Shown: piece by piece, positions 32,435-37,540 of the stretch
Position numbering within the stretch: the first letter of the stretch is position 1
Layout: the number at the start of each line of letters is the position of its first letter
Assembly: GCA_016882305.1 (NCBI GenBank)
Contig: VGQX01000011.1
Coordinates: 1 to 37,540, forward strand
Origin: Cyanobacteria bacterium K_Offshore_surface_m2_239
Lineage (GTDB): Bacteria; Cyanobacteriota; Cyanobacteriia; PCC-6307; Cyanobiaceae
Reading direction: 5' to 3'
Length of the DNA: 37,540 nt
The notes under the pieces: model-generated
Seen by the model: the letters and a program-made list of their open reading frames with translations, nothing else
What the model was told of the DNA's origin: nothing
Database searches by the model: none
Position numbers and translations under genes: made by a program

Positions 32435-34123
32435 GTGCTGACAGAGTTGCGCTTGCGGAACATCGCTCTGATCGAGGAGCTTGATCTGTGCTTCGATCCG
32501 GGATTCACCGTGCTCACCGGCGAGACGGGAGCGGGCAAGTCCATACTTCTTGACGCGCTTGACGCTCTTCTTGGCGGTGCCCAGGGTGCGCAGGGCGCGC
32601 GTCTGCTGCGCCGTGGCGCTGAACGCGGATCCGTGGAAGCCACCTTTGCGTTGACGGCGGCTTTGCGGAGCTGGTTGGAGGAGCAGGCGTTGTCGGTGGA
32701 GGAGCCCGATCTGTTGATCAGTCGGGAGTGGCGCATGCAGCAGGGCAAGCTGACCAGTCGCCACCGTCTGCAAGGGGTGGCCGTGAGCCGGGCGCAGGTT
32801 CTCGATCTGCGCCCGTTGCTGGTGGATCTCACCGTGCAGGGCCAGACCCAGGATCTGGCCCGACCGGGCCAACAGCGGCGCTGGTTGGATCGATTGGCTG
32901 GCGAAGCCCACGGGCCGTTGTTGGACAGCGTGCGTGCGGCCCATCGCGCCTGGAAGCGGGAGGCGCAAGCGCTGGCTCGGGCTCGGACCCGGTCGGAGGA
33001 GCTGCTGCGGGAACGGGAACGGCAGGAGCACCTCTTGGGGGAGCTCGAGGCGGCGACCTTGGAGGATCCTCTGGAGCGTCAACGGCTCCAGGCCGAGCAG
33101 GATCGCCTGGCCCATGGGGTGCGGCTGCAGGAAGGGGTGATGACCCTGATCGGCCGGTTGCTGGAGGGCGCGGAAGGAGCCCCCTCCGCCCTGGACCATC
33201 TGGCCGCCTGTGAACAAGAGCTGCGCCTGCTGGAGGGTCTCGATGGCACCGGCGTGGCGCCGTTGCGGCGGAGCTGTGAGGAGGCGGTGGCGTTGTTGCG
33301 CGATCTGGCGCGGGAGCTGGATCGCTATGGCGCCTCCCTGGAGAGCGATCCCGAACGCCTCGCCCAGTTGCAGGAGCGCCTGGCCCAACTTCGTGCCCTG
33401 GAGCGCCGCCACAACCAGGAGCTGGGTGAGCTGCTGGCGGTGCGCGATCGCTTGCGTCAGGAGTTGAGCCCGGGAGGACTGGAGGCGGAGCTGGCGGATT
33501 TGGAGCGTCGCGAAGCCGAGGGGCGCGCCCGGCTCGATCAGGCCTGCGGGCGTCTCACCACCGCCCGGCAGACCACCGCCCGCGCCCTGGAGGCCCAGCT
33601 GCTGGAGGCGCTGCGGCCGATGGGTCTCGCCCACGTGCGATTCGCGGTGGAGCTCACGCCTCTGGCCCCCAGCGAGGAGGGGGCGGATGGGGTGAGTTAT
33701 CTGTTCTCCGCCAATCCGGGCCAACCGCTGGCTCCGCTGGCGGAGGTGGCGTCCGGGGGGGAGATGAGCCGTTTTCTCCTGGCGCTCAAAACCTGCCTCG
33801 CCGCCGCCGAACCAGAGGTCACGTTGCTGTTCGATGAGATCGACGCTGGCGTCAGCGGCCGGGTCAGCGGGGCGATGGCGGACCTGCTGAAGCGCCTCGC
33901 CGATTCCCGCCAGGTGTTCTGTGTCACCCACCAGCCCCTGGTGGCCGCCGCCGCCGCGCACCATTACAAGGTGGCCAAGGTGGTGGAGGGCGGAGACACC
34001 CGCACGCGAGTGTCCCACCTGCGGGACACTCAGGAGCGGCAGGCGGAACTGGCCGAGCTGGCGGGCGGAGACAGTGGCGAGGCGCGCAGCTACGCCGCCA
34101 GCCTGCTGGACAAGGTGGCCTGA
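32435..34123 (+). CDS. recN: DNA repair ATPase RecN
   Basis: RecN is an SMC-like ATPase for double-strand break repair. The Walker A motif GETGAGKS lies at residues 29-36, right after the typical start LTELRLRNIALIEELDLCF. Two coiled-coil arms (about 165-245 and 300-375) follow, then the signature region ASGGEMSRFLLALK, Walker B VTLLFDEIDAGVSG and the switch FCVTHQPLVAA. The GTG at 32435 gives 562 residues, the normal length; the frame is open for 72 more codons upstream, but they are not conserved. Divergent from the cyAbrB gene. Confidence 0.95.
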   Translation: MLTELRLRNIALIEELDLCFDPGFTVLTGETGAGKSILLDALDALLGGAQGAQGARLLRRGAERGSVEATFALTAALRSWLEEQALSVEEPDLLISREWRMQQGKLTSRHRLQGVAVSRAQVLDLRPLLVDLTVQGQTQDLARPGQQRRWLDRLAGEAHGPLLDSVRAAHRAWKREAQALARARTRSEELLRERERQEHLLGELEAATLEDPLERQRLQAEQDRLAHGVRLQEGVMTLIGRLLEGAEGAPSALDHLAACEQELRLLEGLDGTGVAPLRRSCEEAVALLRDLARELDRYGASLESDPERLAQLQERLAQLRALERRHNQELGELLAVRDRLRQELSPGGLEAELADLERREAEGRARLDQACGRLTTARQTTARALEAQLLEALRPMGLAHVRFAVELTPLAPSEEGADGVSYLFSANPGQPLAPLAEVASGGEMSRFLLALKTCLAAAEPEVTLLFDEIDAGVSGRVSGAMADLLKRLADSRQVFCVTHQPLVAAAAAHHYKVAKVVEGGDTRTRVSHLRDTQERQAELAELAGGDSGEARSYAASLLDKVA

Positions 34124-34302
34124 GGGGGATGGCGGGCTTCCGTTGGGATGGGGCCAACAGAAAAAATGTCTCGCTGAATGATTCTCATCCCGTGAGTAGC
34201 CAGCGTCCACTCAAGACATGGATTCGCTATGGCCGTTGGCACCGTGCGAATCCACTTGAGCGGTCGTTGGCGTTGCCTGGGATGAAAACCTGCTCACTGT
34301 GA

Positions 34303-35529
34303 GTGTCTCAGGCAGCGATCTGTCCGGATGTCAAGCCGTTTCTCAGTTCGGAAAGCGGCGTTCTTGCTGGCTTTGTTGCCTCGCGGCCGCGGCTTGGCTT
34401 TCGACCCGCAGCGACAACGATTGGCGATCAAACAATGTTAAGATTAGTTTCGCTGTTCCGGATGTCTGTCACATTGTCTGGTTACGAATCACCTTCCGTA
34501 CCCGCCCCGGCATCTGCCCCAGTACTCGCCCCTGTCCCGGTCGCCGCCCCTGTTCCCGGCTCCTGGACCACGGCCTCCATCCCTGATCAGACCGGACGAG
34601 TGGCTTTGGTGACCGGCGCCAACAGTGGTTTGGGGCTGGAAACGGCCCGCGCCCTGGCCGCCAGTGGCGCCACCGTGGTGATGGCCTGCCGTTCCGCCCG
34701 CAAGGCGGAGGAGGCCCGCGGCGCCCTGCTGCGGGAGCTGGCCCGCGAGAGCCGCCCCGCTCCCCACGGCGCTCTGGATGTGCTGCCCCTCGACCTGGCG
34801 GATCTCGCCAGCGTGCGCGCCGCCGCCGCCACCGTGGCCGAACGCTACGGGGCCCTCGACCTGCTGATCAACAACGCCGGCGTGATGGCGCCCCCGCGCA
34901 CCCTCACCCGCGATGGTTTCGAGCTGCAATTCGGCACGAACCATCTCGGCCATTTCGCCCTCACCCTTCAGACGCTGCCCCTGCTGGAGGCTCGCGCGGG
35001 GGCGCGGGTGGTGTTCGTCACCTCCGGGGCCCAGTATTTCGGCCGCATCGCCTTTGATGATTTGCGCGGCGAGCGCTCCTACGACCGCTGGCGGGCCTAC
35101 AGCCAGAGCAAGCTCGCCAACGTGATGACCGCTCTGGAGCTGCAGGAGCGGCTGCTGGAGCGGGGCTCAGCGGTGTTGGCCCTGGCGGCCCATCCGGGCC
35201 TGGCGCGCACCAACCTGCAGCCCGCCTCGGTGGCCATGAACGGCTCGTGGCTGGAGGCCCGGGCCTACCGCCTGATGGATCCCCTCTTTCAGAGCGCCGC
35301 GATGGGGGCTCTCCCCCAATTGTTTGCCGCCACCGCGCCGGAGGCCGTCCCCGGTGGGCACTACGGACCCGACCAGTGGGGGGGGATGCGCGGCCATCCG
35401 AAGGCCGTTCCTGTGGCTCCCGCCGCGCGGGATGCCGAGCGGCGTCAACGCCTCTGGGCGGTGAGCGCCGAGCTCTGCGGCCTTTCCGCTGACCTTCCTC
35501 CAGGGCCCGGCAACGGTCACTCCTCGTAA
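34303..35529 (+). CDS. Short-chain dehydrogenase, retinol-dehydrogenase-like
   Basis: The SDR core begins at about residue 98: VALVTGANSGLGLETARALA, then DLADLASVRA, DLLINNAGVM, LQFGTNHLGHFALT, Ser in FVTSGAQ, and the catalytic YSQSK. This long-chain retinol-dehydrogenase/WWOX-like subgroup is common in bacteria with unknown substrates. I considered light-dependent protochlorophyllide reductase, but its extra loop and cysteine pattern are not seen. The first 97 residues are low-complexity (Ala, Pro, Val), so the true start is probably ATG 34435 or later. It lies between recN and uvrA, all on the + strand. Confidence 0.85.
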   Translation: MSQAAICPDVKPFLSSESGVLAGFVASRPRLGFRPAATTIGDQTMLRLVSLFRMSVTLSGYESPSVPAPASAPVLAPVPVAAPVPGSWTTASIPDQTGRVALVTGANSGLGLETARALAASGATVVMACRSARKAEEARGALLRELARESRPAPHGALDVLPLDLADLASVRAAAATVAERYGALDLLINNAGVMAPPRTLTRDGFELQFGTNHLGHFALTLQTLPLLEARAGARVVFVTSGAQYFGRIAFDDLRGERSYDRWRAYSQSKLANVMTALELQERLLERGSAVLALAAHPGLARTNLQPASVAMNGSWLEARAYRLMDPLFQSAAMGALPQLFAATAPEAVPGGHYGPDQWGGMRGHPKAVPVAPAARDAERRQRLWAVSAELCGLSADLPPGPGNGHSS

Positions 35530-35553
35530 ACTGACCGTCGCTGTCCTCCCCTC

Positions 35554-37540
35554 ATGCCCCGCGTCCGCGTCGCATCATCCCGATCGGAGAGCGGCGCGGA
35601 CGGGTTGAACAGCCGCCTGGAGGACGTGATTCGCGTGCGCGGGGCCCGTCAGCACAACCTGCGCAATGTGGATCTCACGATCCCCCGCAATCAGCTGGTG
35701 GTGTTCACCGGCGTGAGCGGCAGCGGCAAGAGCTCCCTGGCCTTCGACACGATCTTCGCCGAGGGGCAGAGGCGCTACGTGGAATCCCTTTCCGCCTACG
35801 CGCGCCAGTTTCTGGGCCAGGTGGACAAGCCGGATGTGGATTCCATCGAGGGGCTCTCCCCCGCCATCTCGATCGACCAGAAATCCACCAGCCACAACCC
35901 TCGCTCCACCGTCGGCACCGTCACCGAGATCCAGGACTATCTGCGCCTGCTCTACGGCCGGGCCGGCGAGCCCCACTGCCCCCACTGCGACCGTCCCATC
36001 AGCCCCCAGACCATCGATGAGATGGTCGATCAGATCCTCACCCTGCCGGAAGGCACCCGCTACCAGCTGCTGGCGCCTGTGGTGCGCGGTCGGAAGGGCA
36101 CCCACCAGAAGCTCCTCTCCGGCCTGGTGGCCGAGGGGTTCGCCCGGGTGCGCATCAACGGGGAGGTGCGCGAGTTGTCCGACAACATCGAGCTCGACAA
36201 GAACCAGTCCCATGCCATCGAGGTGGTGGTCGATCGCCTTGTGGCGCGGGAGGGCCTCACGGAGCGCCTCACCGATTCCCTGCGCACCGCCTTGAAGCGA
36301 GGGGAGGGACTGGCCATGGTGGAGCTGGTGCCTCGGGAGGGGGAGCCGTTGCCGGAGGGCTGGGAGCGGGAGCGCCTCTTCTCCGAACACTTCGCCTGCC
36401 CGGAGCACGGAGCGGTGATGGAGGAGCTCTCGCCGCGCCTGTTCTCCTTCAACAGCCCCTACGGCGCCTGCCCCGACTGCCATGGCCTGGGCCATCTGCG
36501 ACGCTTCACGGTGGAGCGGGTGGTGCCCGATCCGTCACAACCGGTGTACGCCGCCATCGCCCCCTGGAGCGACAAGGACAACGCCTACTACTTCTCCCTG
36601 CTGTTCAGCGTGGGGGAAGCCTTCGGCTTTGAGCTGAAAACCCCCTGGAACCAGCTCACGGAAGACCAGCGGACGGTGGTGCTCCATGGCAGCCAGGATC
36701 CGATCCTGATCCAGGCCGACAGCCGCTATCGCAAGAGCAAGGGATTTGAGCGGCCCTTTGAGGGCGTCCTGCCGATCCTGGAGCGCCAGCTGCGGGATGC
36801 CAGCGGCGAGGCGATCCGGCAGAAGTTGGAGAAGTTCCTCGATCTCGTGCCCTGCGCCACCTGCCAGGGGCTGCGGTTGCGGCCGGAAGCTCTGGCGGTG
36901 CGCATGGGTCCCTATCGCATCCATGAGCTCACCGCCGTCGGGGTGGATGAAACCTTGCGCCGGATCGAGGCGTTGATGGGTGTGCATGGCACGGAGACCC
37001 GCGACCCCCTGCTCAGTCCGCGCCAGATTCAGATCGGCGAGCTGGTGTTGCGAGAGATTCGCCTGCGGCTGCGCTTCCTGCTCGATGTCGGTCTCGACTA
37101 CTTGAGCCTCGATCGGCCGGCGATGACCCTCTCGGGAGGGGAAGCCCAACGCATCCGTCTCGCCACCCAGATCGGGGCGGGTCTCACCGGCGTGCTCTAC
37201 GTGCTGGATGAGCCGAGCATCGGCCTGCATCAGCGCGACAACGATCGCCTCCTGGCCACCTTGGTGAAGCTCCGTGATCTGGGCAACACCCTGATCGTCG
37301 TGGAGCACGACGAGGACACGATCCGCGCCGCCGATCATCTGGTGGACATCGGTCCTGGCGCGGGCGTGCACGGGGGCCGCATCGTGGCGGAGGGGACGCT
37401 GGCGGCCCTCCTTGCGGCGGAGGAGTCCCTCACCGGGGCCTATCTCAGCGGGCGCCGCTCCATCCCCACCCCCGCCAGCCGCCGGGTGGCCGGCAGCCGC
37501 CGGCTGCGCCTGATCAATTGCCATCGCAACAACCTGCGGA
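35554..37540 (+). CDS. uvrA: Excinuclease ABC subunit A, 3' end outside window
   Basis: UvrA recognises damaged DNA in nucleotide excision repair. From ATG 35554 the frame shows Walker A FTGVSGSGKSSLAFDTIFAE (residues about 51-70), then RYVESLSAYARQFLGQVDKP and SIDQKSTSHNPRSTVGT, the first zinc module CPHCDRP, and in the second half LSGGEAQRIRLATQ with Walker B LYVLDEPSIGLHQRDN. The visible 662 codons stop within the start of the second ATPase half (LRLINCHRNNLR), so about the last 300 residues lie beyond the window. Length and motifs look intact. It starts 24 bp after the SDR gene. Confidence 0.97.
   Translation, partial: MPRVRVASSRSESGADGLNSRLEDVIRVRGARQHNLRNVDLTIPRNQLVVFTGVSGSGKSSLAFDTIFAEGQRRYVESLSAYARQFLGQVDKPDVDSIEGLSPAISIDQKSTSHNPRSTVGTVTEIQDYLRLLYGRAGEPHCPHCDRPISPQTIDEMVDQILTLPEGTRYQLLAPVVRGRKGTHQKLLSGLVAEGFARVRINGEVRELSDNIELDKNQSHAIEVVVDRLVAREGLTERLTDSLRTALKRGEGLAMVELVPREGEPLPEGWERERLFSEHFACPEHGAVMEELSPRLFSFNSPYGACPDCHGLGHLRRFTVERVVPDPSQPVYAAIAPWSDKDNAYYFSLLFSVGEAFGFELKTPWNQLTEDQRTVVLHGSQDPILIQADSRYRKSKGFERPFEGVLPILERQLRDASGEAIRQKLEKFLDLVPCATCQGLRLRPEALAVRMGPYRIHELTAVGVDETLRRIEALMGVHGTETRDPLLSPRQIQIGELVLREIRLRLRFLLDVGLDYLSLDRPAMTLSGGEAQRIRLATQIGAGLTGVLYVLDEPSIGLHQRDNDRLLATLVKLRDLGNTLIVVEHDEDTIRAADHLVDIGPGAGVHGGRIVAEGTLAALLAAEESLTGAYLSGRRSIPTPASRRVAGSRRLRLINCHRNNLR

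Noticed and set aside
31961-34210. Long minus-strand open frame of 749 codons opposite recN
   Set aside because: It is a GC-rich shadow of recN running into cyAbrB; composition is rich in Gln, Leu and Pro with no motif.
34303-35529. Light-dependent protochlorophyllide reductase
   Set aside because: SDR motifs fit, but the characteristic extra loop and conserved cysteines are not visible; a retinol-dehydrogenase-like SDR fits better.
1-37540. CRISPR array, rRNA or tRNA genes
   Set aside because: No regularly spaced direct repeats and no recognisable rRNA or tRNA sequence found by eye; a tRNA scan would settle the last point.

Overview
The window is a picocyanobacterial chromosome segment (Synechococcus/Cyanobium type, inferred). 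The right half (about 20.5-37.5 kb) is GC-rich, densely coding core: purF, purL, a PRC-barrel protein, dnaN, a candidate replication origin, thrC, a DUF1400 protein, an ABC1-family kinase, a cyanobacterial AbrB regulator, recN, a short-chain dehydrogenase and the 5' part of uvrA. cyAbrB, DUF1400 and a dnaN-purL-purF block next to thrC all point to cyanobacteria. No rRNA, tRNA or CRISPR array was seen.

The left half (1 to about 20.5 kb) is an accessory island abutting purF. At 1-7150 lie remnants of an integron: a decayed integron integrase (intI-A) on the + strand, then a trypsin-like protease cassette, a three-gene ABC-3C conflict system that looks like one cassette, and a minus-strand membrane protein. 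Two classes of recombination site alternate: short attC sites of 87-90 bp (1438-1525, 4959-5045, 6858-6947, and a broken one at 15489-15574) and longer attC-like elements of about 160-177 bp (425-596, 1761-1932, 5363-5539, 14276-14434) sharing a CGGRTCCG core in both arms. Both intI copies lie in cassette orientation and each ends about 4 bp before a long element, as a cassette gene would.

Between the two intI remnants is a four-gene minus-strand block (7154-11767): a PLP-dependent decarboxylase, a lysine-ketoglutarate-reductase/saccharopine-dehydrogenase-like enzyme, a membrane di-iron desaturase/hydroxylase and an SDR. It is rich in the cyanobacterial HIP1 octamer (five copies in 4.7 kb, one found in the 17 kb of core). 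It looks like an imported small-molecule pathway of unknown product; two of its enzymes lack a canonical catalytic residue. A DoxX-like gene and a broken IS1595-family transposase follow, then the second intI fragment.

From 14.3 to 18.3 kb is a decayed defence-like region: a frameshifted membrane protein, a 5'-truncated Roc-COR/zinc-ribbon/DUF4365 protein whose truncation point is exactly an attC cleavage position, and an ATPase plus nuclease-like pair, each with an internal deletion. A probable UDP-glucose:tetrahydrobiopterin glucosyltransferase, a low-GC FkbM methyltransferase and a second methyltransferase bridge to purF. purL carries one apparent one-base frameshift, which may be a sequence error and is a caution about the other frameshifts here.
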